A DNA stretch of 64,000 nucleotides, from positions 124,001 through 188,000 of the forward strand of contig JABCZG010000008.1 of the NCBI GenBank assembly GCA_013289835.1, read 5' to 3'. This document shows positions 39,010 through 47,547 of the stretch, piece by piece. Position 1 is the stretch's first letter, and each line of letters begins with the position of its first letter. This DNA comes from Acidobacteriota bacterium (GTDB taxonomy: Bacteria > Acidobacteriota > Terriglobia > Acidiferrales > UBA7541). The notes under the pieces were generated by a model, which worked only from the letters and a program-made list of their open reading frames with translations, was not told the origin of the DNA and ran no database searches. The position numbers were made by a program, and so were the translations under genes.

Positions 39010-39786
39010 CTAGCACGACATCGGTTGTCCTGAAGCTGCCATCGAGCAATTGTTGAGCGAAACCTCGCCCTCAAGGACTGTTTCGATTGGCTGCCCCGTC
39101 TTGGGGTCGACTACGGCATTGTTCCGGATAACCAAGCTGATCTTGATGGTCTTGATGGAGGCGATGGTTTGGGCTCCGCTGCTGGTGCTAATGTCCACCG
39201 GCAATGACGTGATCTGCGTCCCGTTCGCTTGAAAATAGGAAAAAATGGGATTGCTGATCACATCGTTCGTTTCGGTTCCCCAGTTTTGCGTTTGGCCCGT
39301 AAGCGGATTGCCGCTGACCTTGGCAACCTGGCTGCGCTGCAGGCACAAGCCGCAGTTCCCTGATCCGTTGATCATGTACATCATGCTTTGCACCGTGCCG
39401 TTGCCATTTATGTCGCCTTCGAATTGGATCTCGTTGGCATCTATTTTTACCAGGCCCATGGCCAACCGATTGTCGTTGATGTAGGCATTGCCCCAGGTAT
39501 AGGCGGTCTGCGTGGTGAGTGCCGGGCTCCAGGACAGGCTTGTCGTATCCACCATTCGCGAGTTCGGATAGCCGATCTCGTTGATGTCACGAAAGAATTG
39601 ATCCACGAAATCGCGCGCTTCCTGGAAATTATCCAGCTTCACTTGTTCGGAATAAGCACGCTGTTCAGCGTTGTTGATCTGCACAAAGAGTCCCGCACTG
39701 ACGATGCCCAGAATCAGCAACACCACCATCATTTCCAGCAACGAGAACCCGCCTTGACGAATGCCGGCTTGCCTGTTTCCGTTCAT
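39010..39786 (-). CDS. PilW-type minor pilin
   Basis: A 258-residue prepilin-like protein with leader MNGNRQAGIRQGG, cleaved before FSLLEMMVVLLILGIVSAGLF. The helix carries the essential Glu5 of class III leaders. The globular C-terminal part is beta-rich with CGLC and a final Cys. The next gene pilX starts 12 bp after its stop. Confidence 0.85.
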   Translation of the reverse strand: MNGNRQAGIRQGGFSLLEMMVVLLILGIVSAGLFVQINNAEQRAYSEQVKLDNFQEARDFVDQFFRDINEIGYPNSRMVDTTSLSWSPALTTQTAYTWGNAYINDNRLAMGLVKIDANEIQFEGDINGNGTVQSMMYMINGSGNCGLCLQRSQVAKVSGNPLTGQTQNWGTETNDVISNPIFSYFQANGTQITSLPVDISTSSGAQTIASIKTIKISLVIRNNAVVDPKTGQPIETVLEGEVSLNNCSMAASGQPMSC

Positions 39787-39787
39787 C

Positions 39788-40339
39788 TCACTGTCCTCCC
39801 GCCATCGAGCGAATCGTTACCGGGAGCGAAAACAAGATAGGGTTCGTCCCTGAACCCTGCATCTTTGCCGACACCGTTACCAGCTTGACGTAGTTCGAGG
39901 GTGTCTGAATGTTCCACCGCACATCGTACAAGGACTGCCGGTTCGTCGTGCCGCACGCCGTGTAGGACATGTAATAACCCACCGGCGCACCGCCGCTTCC
40001 CTGGGCCTGTGAGAAATCGATCGATCCCGTGGACAGCACCGTCGCTCCGGTTCCTGCCGTCGATCCCGTTATGTTGATCGTATTGGATGTGCCGGTGCAG
40101 TCCGTGATAGTGAGCGCTGACGAGCCACTGGCGGAGGCGCTCGCTATTTTTTCCGTCACCATTTGCGCGATGACTGTGGAATTGCTCTGCTGCCTGTTTC
40201 TCGAGTTCGTCCCAATCGCAATCGGAATCAGCACCGCGCATCCCAATACGCCGACCGTCAGGACGAGACTCGCGACCATGAGCTCGACCATGGACATGCC
40301 GCTCTGGCTTGACCCTCTGCTGCTTCTTTTCAATTCCAT
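39788..40339 (-). CDS. PilV-type minor pilin
   Basis: A 183-residue prepilin. ATG 40339 follows GGAAGC and overlaps the stop of the upstream gene by 10 bp, so translation is coupled. Leader ...SSQSG is cleaved before MSMVELMVASLVLTVGVLG, which has the Glu5. The stop of this gene abuts the start of pilW (1 bp). Confidence 0.83.
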   Translation of the reverse strand: MELKRSSRGSSQSGMSMVELMVASLVLTVGVLGCAVLIPIAIGTNSRNRQQSNSTVIAQMVTEKIASASASGSSALTITDCTGTSNTINITGSTAGTGATVLSTGSIDFSQAQGSGGAPVGYYMSYTACGTTNRQSLYDVRWNIQTPSNYVKLVTVSAKMQGSGTNPILFSLPVTIRSMAGGQ

Positions 40340-40959
40340 GAGCTTCCATTCCACGTCACAATCTTGGCGCGTCCGCTTTTGGTCACCACTACCGCCGCCC
40401 AACCCGATCCGCCAACCCGCGTGTCAGACATGTAGTACACAAAATACTTTGCTGGCGGCGTGTTGCAGGTCGCGGGCGTCGTCGTCGTATCATAATTGCA
40501 AGGCAGACCTCTGCCCGTGTACCCGAGAGTGTTGGTGTTGTCATACGATCCGCTTCCCGTGTCTCCCACCAGGACATACGCTGTCGGCTGCCCGTTGCTG
40601 CCGCTGGGTGTGCTGGAGGCCGGAACCGTGGTCCCGCTGAACTGCATTAGCGGCTCGCCCGTGTCGACGCTGCCATTTCCATTTAGATCGACATACGCGA
40701 TTCGCGCACCATTGCGGGTACCGTAAAGAATCGCGTAGGTCGTATTATTCTTTGCGGCAAGGATTCTTGCGTCTTGCATGAGTCCGGCCAGGTCGCCCGC
40801 CGAGGCACGCAGCCGTACGTTCGAAACGGCTAACAGGATGTTCGGTATGGCGATTCCTGCGACCACCATTACCACGAACACGACAATCAAGAGTTCTAGC
40901 AGGCTGAATCCATTCATTCGGCCACACTGCTTCCAATTCTTCATGCAAAACTTTTTCAT
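40330..40959 (-). CDS. FimT/GspH-type minor pilin
   Basis: A 209-residue prepilin. The leader ends NG, cleaved before FSLLELLIVVFVVMVVAGIAIPN, the classic pilin helix with Glu5. The GspH-like C-terminal domain ends RAKIVTWNGSSWN. It is the first gene of the fimT-pilV-pilW-pilX cluster; no pilA, pilY1 or pil motor gene lies in this window. Start ATG 40959 or ATG 40944. Confidence 0.85.
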   Translation of the reverse strand: MKKFCMKNWKQCGRMNGFSLLELLIVVFVVMVVAGIAIPNILLAVSNVRLRASAGDLAGLMQDARILAAKNNTTYAILYGTRNGARIAYVDLNGNGSVDTGEPLMQFSGTTVPASSTPSGSNGQPTAYVLVGDTGSGSYDNTNTLGYTGRGLPCNYDTTTTPATCNTPPAKYFVYYMSDTRVGGSGWAAVVVTKSGRAKIVTWNGSSWN

Positions 40960-41513
40960 TTTCTTTGACGGTTCTCTTCTGGGCGCTCAGCGAGGGGTCT
41001 TCAGGAGGAGACGCCAACTGCCACCACAACCAATGCAGCACCTTGTGCGCCAACGCTGGTCGCCGAATAACTCCTTCTTCTTGGCAGACTTACAAGAATC
41101 GAGAAAGCGAATTCCGTTTCGCGGAAGAGGGCAGTGGGTGAAAACGTGGCATTATGCGCGGAACCAGAGAGTTTTAGATTAGAGACTATTAATCTGCCAT
41201 AGGCGATAAGTGTGGCTCAAATTGCATGCCGCTTCACCCATCCATGTTTGTTTCGCGGCAGAATTAGGCACAAATAAGTGCTGGCCAACAAACAATAAGG
41301 ACCGGCAGCACACCGCCTCTTTGTTGCCGCCTCTTTCGCGGACTTGCTACAATCGCTCCGTCGGTATTGCGGCCCAACGGGACGCACCCTTGGAACGGCG
41401 CCTGCAGCAAACCATCTCCCTGCGAACCAATCACGAGTCGCCGGACGGAAGGCGCGCCATCAAGAACTTCGCGTGTCGGTCGCTGTGTGACCGTCAGAAT
41501 CAAGGAGCGGCGT
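40960..41513. other. 554-bp interval between divergent pilin and dehydrogenase genes
   Basis: No convincing coding frame. An AT-rich inverted repeat AGATTA...TAATCT lies near 41181-41200. The right half holds the dehydrogenase promoter (41324-41353) and its ribosome site (41502-41507). A pilin promoter on the minus strand is expected near 41150-41200 but not clear. Confidence 0.5.
41324..41353 (+). promoter_or_regulatory. probable promoter of the acyl-CoA dehydrogenase gene
   Basis: TTGCCG at 41324-41329, an 18-bp spacer and TACAAT at 41348-41353. Confidence 0.5.
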
Positions 41514-42686
41514 ATGGCCAAGTATGGCGGAGTGGATTTCATCGATTTTGATTCGCAGTTAAACGACGAAGAACGGCTGGTCCGCCAGACGGCACGCGAG
41601 TTCGTCGAAAACGAAATCATTCCCATCATCGAAAAGCACAGCCGCGAAGCGACGTTCCCAAAGCACTTGGTTCCGCAGCTCGGCGAGCTGGGATTTTTCG
41701 GCGCCAACCTCCACGGTTATGGCTGTGCGGGAATGTCCAACGTGGCCTACGGCTTGATGACCCAGGAACTCGAGCGCGGCGATTCCGGTTTACGCAGCTT
41801 TGTTTCCGTGCAAGGCGCGCTGGTGATGTATCCAATTTATGCCTTCGGCAGCGACGCGCAGAAAAACAAATGGCTTCCATTATTGCAGCAAGGCAAAGCC
41901 ATCGGCTGTTTCGGTTTGACCGAACCGCAATTCGGTTCGAACCCTGGCGGGATGCTCACCCGCGCAGTTAAGAAGGGAAACAAATACGTCCTGAACGGCG
42001 AAAAAATGTGGATCACCAGCGGATCCATCGCCGACGTCGCGGTCGTCTGGGCCAAGGCCGAAGACGACAAAGTTCGCGGATTCCTCGTGGAAAAAGGCGC
42101 GCCAGGATTCAAGGCCTGGGACGTGCACGGCAAATGGTCGCTGCGCGCGTCGGTCACATCAGGCCTGGCATTCACGGATTGCGAAATCCCAGAAGAGAAT
42201 CTCCTGCCCGGCGTGGTGGGCCTGAAGGGACCGCTAAGTTGTTTGAACCAGGCGCGCTACGGCATCGGCTGGGGCGCGCTGGGCGCCGCCATGGCGTGTT
42301 ACGACACCGCCCTGCAATACGCCAAAACGCGCAAACAATTTGCCAACAAGCCCATCGCCTCGCACCAACTCGTGCAGGAAAAACTGGCGTGGATGATCAC
42401 CGAAATCGTGAAGGGCCAATTGCTGGCGCTGCACGTCGGCCGCTTGAAAGACAACGGCAAAGTCGATCCGTCACACATCTCTATGCTGAAAATGAACAAC
42501 GTGGGCATCGCGCTGGACACCGCTCGCAAAGCCCGCGACATCCTCGGCGCCAACGGCATCGTCGACGATTACTGCATCATGCGCCACATGAATAACCTCG
42601 AAAGCGTCTTCACCTACGAGGGCACCAACGACATCCACAAGCTGGTGATCGGCGAACGCATCACCGGCATAGCCGCGTACTTGTAG
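41514..42686 (+). CDS. gcdH: acyl-CoA dehydrogenase, glutaryl-CoA dehydrogenase-like
   Basis: A 390-residue FAD enzyme. ATG 41514 has AAGGAG at 6-nt spacing. The core signatures are CFGLTEPQFGSNPGGMLTRA (FAD/substrate loop), EKMWITSG, and the catalytic Glu in YEGTNDIHKL near residue 369. The spacing and the sequence around the substrate pocket resemble glutaryl-CoA dehydrogenase, which decarboxylates glutaryl-CoA to crotonyl-CoA in lysine and tryptophan breakdown. A related short-chain acyl-CoA dehydrogenase cannot be excluded. No partner genes (ETF, thiolase) are adjacent. Confidence 0.85.
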   Translation: MAKYGGVDFIDFDSQLNDEERLVRQTAREFVENEIIPIIEKHSREATFPKHLVPQLGELGFFGANLHGYGCAGMSNVAYGLMTQELERGDSGLRSFVSVQGALVMYPIYAFGSDAQKNKWLPLLQQGKAIGCFGLTEPQFGSNPGGMLTRAVKKGNKYVLNGEKMWITSGSIADVAVVWAKAEDDKVRGFLVEKGAPGFKAWDVHGKWSLRASVTSGLAFTDCEIPEENLLPGVVGLKGPLSCLNQARYGIGWGALGAAMACYDTALQYAKTRKQFANKPIASHQLVQEKLAWMITEIVKGQLLALHVGRLKDNGKVDPSHISMLKMNNVGIALDTARKARDILGANGIVDDYCIMRHMNNLESVFTYEGTNDIHKLVIGERITGIAAYL

Positions 42687-42705
42687 AATCATCAAATCGA
42701 GCCAA

Positions 42706-42969
42706 ATGGCCAGGAAAGTCATCTTCCCTGTGATGTTTGCGATTTTTCTCCTCGTCACAGGGTGTGCTAGGAGCCAATCGCAGAAAAACGTCTGCCCAAT
42801 CGACGGACAGTCTCCCCAGTGGGTGGGACAAAGAAAAGGGAAGTCTTGCGAGTTTTTCCACTATAGCGACATGGAACGCCACAGCCATTCCTGGTGGGCC
42901 GATTGCGAGCAAGGCGAGACACCAAAATCGAGCCCGCTCCCGGACGGGCCGCCTTCCATGCACCGATAA
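42706..42969 (+). CDS. small putative lipoprotein
   Basis: An 87-residue protein with a lipoprotein signal (VIFPVMFAIFLLVTGC, lipobox LVTGC, Cys near 20). The short mature part holds WVGQRKGKSCEFFHYSDMERHSHSWWADC, rich in His, Trp and Cys. No family is recognised. It lies 20 bp after the dehydrogenase and may be a coincidental downstream gene; no good ribosome site. Confidence 0.5.
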   Translation: MARKVIFPVMFAIFLLVTGCARSQSQKNVCPIDGQSPQWVGQRKGKSCEFFHYSDMERHSHSWWADCEQGETPKSSPLPDGPPSMHR

Positions 42970-43037
42970 CGAGTTACGCTGAATCTTGTAAGCTGTAGGA
43001 GCACCTGCCGCGCCGGATAAGCGAACGGAGGTTTATC

Positions 43038-44312
43038 GTGCGAATTCAAACTAGAAATAGAGCATTAAGACGGGCCTCGTTCGCGCTTCTCGCCGCTGCC
43101 ATTTATGTCTGTTCTGCTCGCGCGCAGCAGAAGTCCGCGCCCGTGCCAGAAAAACCAAAGATTCGCGCGATCACGGCCTTTATCAATCTCGATCGTACTC
43201 AATACCAGGAACAAGTGGCCGATGCTCTGAAACTGCTGAGGCGCGCCCAGACCACGTTTGAGTCACGCGGCTATCAGGTCCAGACCATTCGCATCGCCAC
43301 GCAGCCGTTTTCGGAATACACAAAAGGATTAACAACCGAGCAAGCCGTAGCGTTCTTCAAGGAGTACGACGCCCTCGCCGTAAGAGAAAAATTTGCCGCC
43401 TCCATCGGGCCCGCGATGCTGAACGCCGACGACAGCGAAGTTCAAGCCGACCTCGTCGCCGAAATTCTGACCAACACAAAAACGCTGAACGCCAGCCTCG
43501 TCGTGGCCGGTGACGATGGCGTCCGCTGGAACGCAGTCGGCGCCGCCGCTCGCGTGATGAAGAAACTCGAGGCCACCGAACACAGCCAGGGCAATTTTCA
43601 TTTTGCCGCCATCGCCATGGTGCCGCCGCTGACGCCCTTCTTTCCCGCGGCCTATCACACCGGCTTCGGACACCAATTCGCCATCGCCCTCGAATCAGCA
43701 AACGTCGTTGCCGTCGCCTTCAAAGACGCCCCGAACCTGGCCGTCGCCAAGCAACGCCTCACGGATTCGCTCGCCGCCAGCGCCTTCGAAATCCAGCGTC
43801 ACGCCGGACGCATCGACCAGGAAACCGGCTGGGCTTACATGGGAATCGATCTTTCGCCCGCCCCCGCGGGAGATGTTTCTATCGGCGCGGCCATCGAAAA
43901 CCTGACTACCGTACCCGTCGGCATGAGTGGAACGTTGACTGCCGCCGCAACCATCACTGCCGCCATCCGCGACGTCAAAGTTAAGCAAACCGGCTACAAC
44001 GGCTTGATGCTGCCGATTCTGGAAGATAGTCGCCTGGCGCAACGCTGGAGCGAAGGTCACATTTCCCTCGACGCGCTGCTGAGCTATTCCGCGGTATGCG
44101 GCACGGGTCTCGACACGATTCCGCTGCCCGGCGACATCACCGCCGACCAGCTCTCGCTCATCATCGGGGACATGGCCAGTCTCGCCTTCAAATGGCACAA
44201 GCCGCTCGCAGCGCGCTTGCTTCCGGTTGCAGGCAAAGGATGGGGCGAAATGACCGAGTTCAACGACCCATTTTTAGTGAACGTAAAGCTGCAGGCGCTG
44301 GACGTGAAGTAG
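43038..44312 (+). CDS. exported DUF711 (UPF0210)-family protein
   Basis: A 424-residue protein. GTG 43038 follows GGAGGTTT. The N terminus looks like a Sec signal peptide (RRASFALLAAAIYVCSARAQ), with cleavage near residue 30. The body matches DUF711: RAITAFINLDRTQYQEQVADAL, then long alternating alpha/beta segments and CGTGLDTIPLPGDITADQL with the conserved DTIPLPGD-x4-L signature near 345-360. Cytoplasmic DUF711 proteins are related by structure to a glycyl-radical-like fold without the radical Gly, and their role is unknown. The export signal is unusual. Confidence 0.75.
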   Translation: MRIQTRNRALRRASFALLAAAIYVCSARAQQKSAPVPEKPKIRAITAFINLDRTQYQEQVADALKLLRRAQTTFESRGYQVQTIRIATQPFSEYTKGLTTEQAVAFFKEYDALAVREKFAASIGPAMLNADDSEVQADLVAEILTNTKTLNASLVVAGDDGVRWNAVGAAARVMKKLEATEHSQGNFHFAAIAMVPPLTPFFPAAYHTGFGHQFAIALESANVVAVAFKDAPNLAVAKQRLTDSLAASAFEIQRHAGRIDQETGWAYMGIDLSPAPAGDVSIGAAIENLTTVPVGMSGTLTAAATITAAIRDVKVKQTGYNGLMLPILEDSRLAQRWSEGHISLDALLSYSAVCGTGLDTIPLPGDITADQLSLIIGDMASLAFKWHKPLAARLLPVAGKGWGEMTEFNDPFLVNVKLQALDVK

Positions 44313-44382
44313 CGTTTGCAGTTTTTGGTTCTAATTTCTCTGTAAGAATTGACGAAACACAGAAGGGGCACGCCCTCCCCAG

Positions 44383-44823
44383 TTACTTTGCCCGGGCAGC
44401 GATAGTCTTTCCAGCCCAGCGTTCCCGGGCCGCCGCCAGAAACTGCTCCTTGTCCTTTTGAATAAGCTGGACAAGTCCGGGGTTTTCGGTTTTCTCATGT
44501 GCCGCTGCCCAAAGCACCATCTCCGTAAGCACCGGCGCCAAATCGATCCCTTTTTCCGTGAGAGAGTAAATCACTTTCCGTCCGTCCAATGGATCTCGCC
44601 CCGTGGTGATAATTCCATGAGCCATCAGCTTCCGCAGCCGGTCGGCCAAAATATTCGTCGCAATGCCCTCGTAGGACTCCAGGAATTCCTTATAGCTCCG
44701 GAACCCCCGCAGCATCATGTCCCGGATAATCAGCAACGACCAGCGATCGCCCAGTATCTCTACGGAAGCATTCAGCGGACACCCCGACCGCCATTTTGGA
44801 CTAGGCTTCTTCTTCGTCACCAT
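44383..44823 (-). CDS. HxlR-family transcriptional regulator
   Basis: A 146-residue winged-helix protein. Motifs: CPLNASVEILGDRWSLLIIRDMMLRGFRSYKEF (the HxlR N-terminal signature with the conserved Cys), then the recognition part GIATNILADRLRKLMAHGIITTGRD. Many HxlR proteins sense quinones or reactive electrophiles by this Cys. It is divergent from the GyrI-like gene across a region that has a 7-bp inverted repeat (44842-44858), the likely operator. Confidence 0.9.
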   Translation of the reverse strand: MVTKKKPSPKWRSGCPLNASVEILGDRWSLLIIRDMMLRGFRSYKEFLESYEGIATNILADRLRKLMAHGIITTGRDPLDGRKVIYSLTEKGIDLAPVLTEMVLWAAAHEKTENPGLVQLIQKDKEQFLAAARERWAGKTIAARAK

Positions 44824-44841
44824 TTCATCCTAGCACTTTTA

Positions 44842-44858
44842 ACTTGCATTTTGCAAGT
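44842..44858. promoter_or_regulatory. inverted-repeat operator candidate between hxlR and the GyrI-like gene
   Basis: ACTTGCA-TTT-TGCAAGT is a perfect 7-bp inverted repeat with a 3-bp centre, located 19-35 bp before the hxlR start and 67-83 bp before the divergent gene. It matches the size of HxlR sites and is the best candidate for autoregulation. Confidence 0.55.
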
Positions 44859-44924
44859 GACTTATTGCAGACTGTCGTTCCCAACCCGCGAGTTTCGTTC
44901 GCACTTTGAAACGGGAGAATGAAT

Positions 44925-45437
44925 ATGAGCCAGGCCACGATGAAAAAAACGTCCGCATCTCAACTGGGACCGCCGCGCTTCGAAAACGGCAAGCCCTTGT
45001 GGATTGCCGGATTCCGCCAGCACTTCACTTCCGAAACCATGCGCGACATTCCTTCTCTTTGGCAGCGCTTTGCGCCTCACATTGGCAACATCCCCGGACA
45101 AGTGGGCCGCGTGGCCTATGGCTTGTGCTTCAACGCCCAGAGCCCGGACGGCATGGACTACATGGTTGGCGTCGAAGTCTCCAGCCCCTCGCATCATCGC
45201 GCCGACTTCAGCGTCATCTCCATCCCCGCGCAAAAATACGCCGTTTTCTTGCACCGCGAGCATGTTTCCAAACTCCGTGAAACGCTGGACGCTATCGACA
45301 AATGGCTCCCGGGATCTGGCCTTCAAACCGCTTGCGGAACCGCCGGAGTGCCGGACTTTTTCGAGCGGTACTCCGAGGAATTCGATCCGCAAACCGGAAT
45401 GGGTGGCATGGAAGTTTGGGTCCCGCTCAAGTCGTGA
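44925..45437 (+). CDS. GyrI-like effector-binding domain protein
   Basis: A 170-residue protein. ATG 44925 was chosen because GGGAG at 44913-44917 is 7 nt before it, but only 1 nt before ATG 44919. It has the GyrI/AraC-effector fold: WIAGFRQHFTSETMRDIPSLWQRFAPHIGNIPG, then VAYGLCFNAQSPDGMDYMVGVEVSS with the conserved Glu, and FDPQTGMGGMEVWVPL at the end. Relatives bind small hydrophobic molecules. It has no DNA-binding domain. It is paired with hxlR. Confidence 0.82.
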   Translation: MSQATMKKTSASQLGPPRFENGKPLWIAGFRQHFTSETMRDIPSLWQRFAPHIGNIPGQVGRVAYGLCFNAQSPDGMDYMVGVEVSSPSHHRADFSVISIPAQKYAVFLHREHVSKLRETLDAIDKWLPGSGLQTACGTAGVPDFFERYSEEFDPQTGMGGMEVWVPLKS

Positions 45438-45520
45438 AGCAATCCAAAAAATATTTTGCAGTAGCGAAATGAGAAAAGGTACGCTCCTGCAGCGGCCTGA
45501 CTTCGACGGAGGAGTGACAG

Positions 45521-46708
45521 ATGAGCGGCGTACGAGTATTGGTAGGAACGCATAAGGGTGCATTCATCCTGACCTCGGACGGCAAGCGCCAAAAATGGGA
45601 CATCAGCGGCCCTCATTTTTCCGGCTGGGAAATCTACCACCTCAAAGGCTCGCCGGTTGATCCCAACCGCCTCTTCGCCTCCCAATGCAGCGGCTGGTTT
45701 GGCCAAATCATTCAACGCTCCGATGACGGCGGCAAAACCTGGACGCAGCCCGGCACGCCTCCCGGCGAATCCACCACCGGCCCCGGCGGAATGCCCAAGG
45801 CCGAGAGCAACAAATTTGTCTACGACGTCTCCGCCGAATCCGGCAAGCCTCTAACCACGCACATGTGGTACGACGGCACTCAGCATCCCTGGGAATTCAA
45901 GCGCGTCTGGCACATTGAACCCTCTCTCACCGATCCGGACACGGTCTACGCCGGAGTGGAGGACGCCGCCCTCTTTCGCTCGACGGACGGCGGAAAGAAT
46001 TGGCACGAACTCTCCGGCCTTCGCGGCCACGGCACCGGACCGAAGTGGCAGCCCGGCGCCGGTGGCATGTGCCTTCACACTGTGATCTTGGATAAGAGCG
46101 ATCCCAATCGCATCTACATCGCGATTTCCGCTGCTGGCGCATTCCGCACTGACGACGGCGGCAAGACCTGGCGCCCCATCAACAAGGGCCTGGTTTCCCC
46201 CTATATTCCCGAACCTCGCGCCGAAGTCGGCCACTGCGTTCACCACGTCGCCATGAATCCCTCTCGGCCCGGCGTTCTCTTCATGCAGAAACATTGGGAC
46301 GTCATGCGCAGTGACAATTCCGGCGACTCCTGGACGGAAGTCAGCGGCAACTTGCCGACCGATTTCGGCTTCGTCATCGACGTTCACGCCCACGAGCCGG
46401 AAACGATTTACGTCGTCCCCATCAAAAGCGACGGCGAGCATTTCCCCCTCGACGGCAAACTCCGCGTCTATCGCAGCCGCACCGGCGGGAACGAATGGGA
46501 GGAACTCTCCAAAGGTCTCCCGCAACGCGACAGTTACGTCAACGTACTGCGCGACGCTATGGCCATCGACACGCTCGATAAATGCGGCGTCTACTTCGGC
46601 ACCACCGGCGGCCAGGTCTACGCTTCCGCGGACGCCGGAGACAACTGGGCGCCCATCGCGGAACATCTTCCGGCCGTTCTTTCCGTCGAGGTCCAGACGC
46701 TTCCATGA
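45521..46708 (+). CDS. BNR/YVTN beta-propeller (exo-alpha-sialidase-like) protein
   Basis: A 395-residue protein without a signal peptide. ATG 45521 follows GGAGGAGTGACAG. Its blades carry BNR Asp-box repeats (SxDxGxTW type: [36 protein letters not shown]), each about 60-80 residues apart. It is usually annotated as exo-alpha-sialidase, but no sialidase catalytic Arg/Glu set is evident, so a binding propeller is more likely. Its stop overlaps the next gene's start (ATGA), so the two are translationally coupled. Confidence 0.83.
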   Translation: MSGVRVLVGTHKGAFILTSDGKRQKWDISGPHFSGWEIYHLKGSPVDPNRLFASQCSGWFGQIIQRSDDGGKTWTQPGTPPGESTTGPGGMPKAESNKFVYDVSAESGKPLTTHMWYDGTQHPWEFKRVWHIEPSLTDPDTVYAGVEDAALFRSTDGGKNWHELSGLRGHGTGPKWQPGAGGMCLHTVILDKSDPNRIYIAISAAGAFRTDDGGKTWRPINKGLVSPYIPEPRAEVGHCVHHVAMNPSRPGVLFMQKHWDVMRSDNSGDSWTEVSGNLPTDFGFVIDVHAHEPETIYVVPIKSDGEHFPLDGKLRVYRSRTGGNEWEELSKGLPQRDSYVNVLRDAMAIDTLDKCGVYFGTTGGQVYASADAGDNWAPIAEHLPAVLSVEVQTLP

Positions 46709-47001
46709 TTCGGGTCGTGCTCCCGGGCCACCTGCGAACCCTCGCGCACGTCAGCGCCGAGGTGCAGGTCCACGTGGATGGCCCGGTTACGCAACGCTCC
46801 GTCCTCGATGCCCTCGAGGCGCAATATCCCATGCTGCGCGGCACCATTCGCGATCATGTCACGCAAGAGCGTCGTCCCTTCTTGCGTTTCTTCGCCTGTG
46901 AGGAGGACTATTCCCTCCAACCGCCAGATACGTTACTTCCCGAAGCAATCGCTTCGGGATCCGAGCCCCTGCTCATCATCGGGGCCATCGCCGGCGGCTA
47001 G
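46705..47001 (+). CDS. MoaD/ThiS-like ubiquitin-fold protein
   Basis: A 98-residue beta-grasp protein ending in IIGAIAGG, the C-terminal Gly-Gly needed for adenylation and thiocarboxylate formation. The start ATG 46705 overlaps the preceding stop by 4 bp. No moaE, moeB, thiF or other sulphur-carrier partner is near. The coupling with a BNR-propeller gene suggests a role outside molybdopterin or thiamine synthesis. Confidence 0.78.
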   Translation: MIRVVLPGHLRTLAHVSAEVQVHVDGPVTQRSVLDALEAQYPMLRGTIRDHVTQERRPFLRFFACEEDYSLQPPDTLLPEAIASGSEPLLIIGAIAGG

Positions 47002-47075
47002 CGCGAGCGGTGGTGCCGAAAACGATTTCAGCATTTTGTTGTATTGAATAGAAAGCGCATCAGGAGAGAAAACGA

Positions 47076-47474
47076 ATGGAATCTGCCACGCAATCAGCCC
47101 CCGTCTCAAAGAAAGCGCTTTGGGCAGGGCGCATCCTCAGCGCCGTGCCTGTGCTTTTGCTGCTCTTCAGCGGCGTCCTGAAAGTGTTGAAGCCCGCGCC
47201 CGTCCTCCAGAGCCTCGCTCACTTCGGCCTTCCCGAGAGCCTCATTCTCAAGATTGGCATCCTGGAGATTGCCTGCACGTTCGTCTACCTGATCCCGCGC
47301 ACCGCCATCCTTGGCGCTATCCTGATGACCGCCTACCTGGGCGGCGCGACCGCCACCAACGTGCGCGTTGGCGATCCATCATCCATTATGACCGTCCTTC
47401 TCGGGGTCCTCGTTTGGGTGGGCCTGTACTTGCGTGAGGAGCGGCTGCGCGCGCTTGTACCCTTGCGAAGTTAG
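47076..47474 (+). CDS. DoxX-family membrane protein
   Basis: A 132-residue protein with four membrane segments (GRILSAVPVLLLLFSGVLKVL, ILKIGILEIACTFVYLI, LGAILMTAYLGGATATNVR, TVLLGVLVWVGLYL). DoxX-like proteins are linked to redox functions or to thiosulfate/quinone oxidation, but this one is not assigned. It lies about 75 bp after the MoaD-like gene. Confidence 0.85.
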   Translation: MESATQSAPVSKKALWAGRILSAVPVLLLLFSGVLKVLKPAPVLQSLAHFGLPESLILKIGILEIACTFVYLIPRTAILGAILMTAYLGGATATNVRVGDPSSIMTVLLGVLVWVGLYLREERLRALVPLRS

Positions 47475-47547
47475 ACTACGCCGGGCTTGGACAAATTCTG
47501 GAAACGTTTTTCTCGGTCTAGCGTCTGGATGTCAGGAGTATTAAGCC

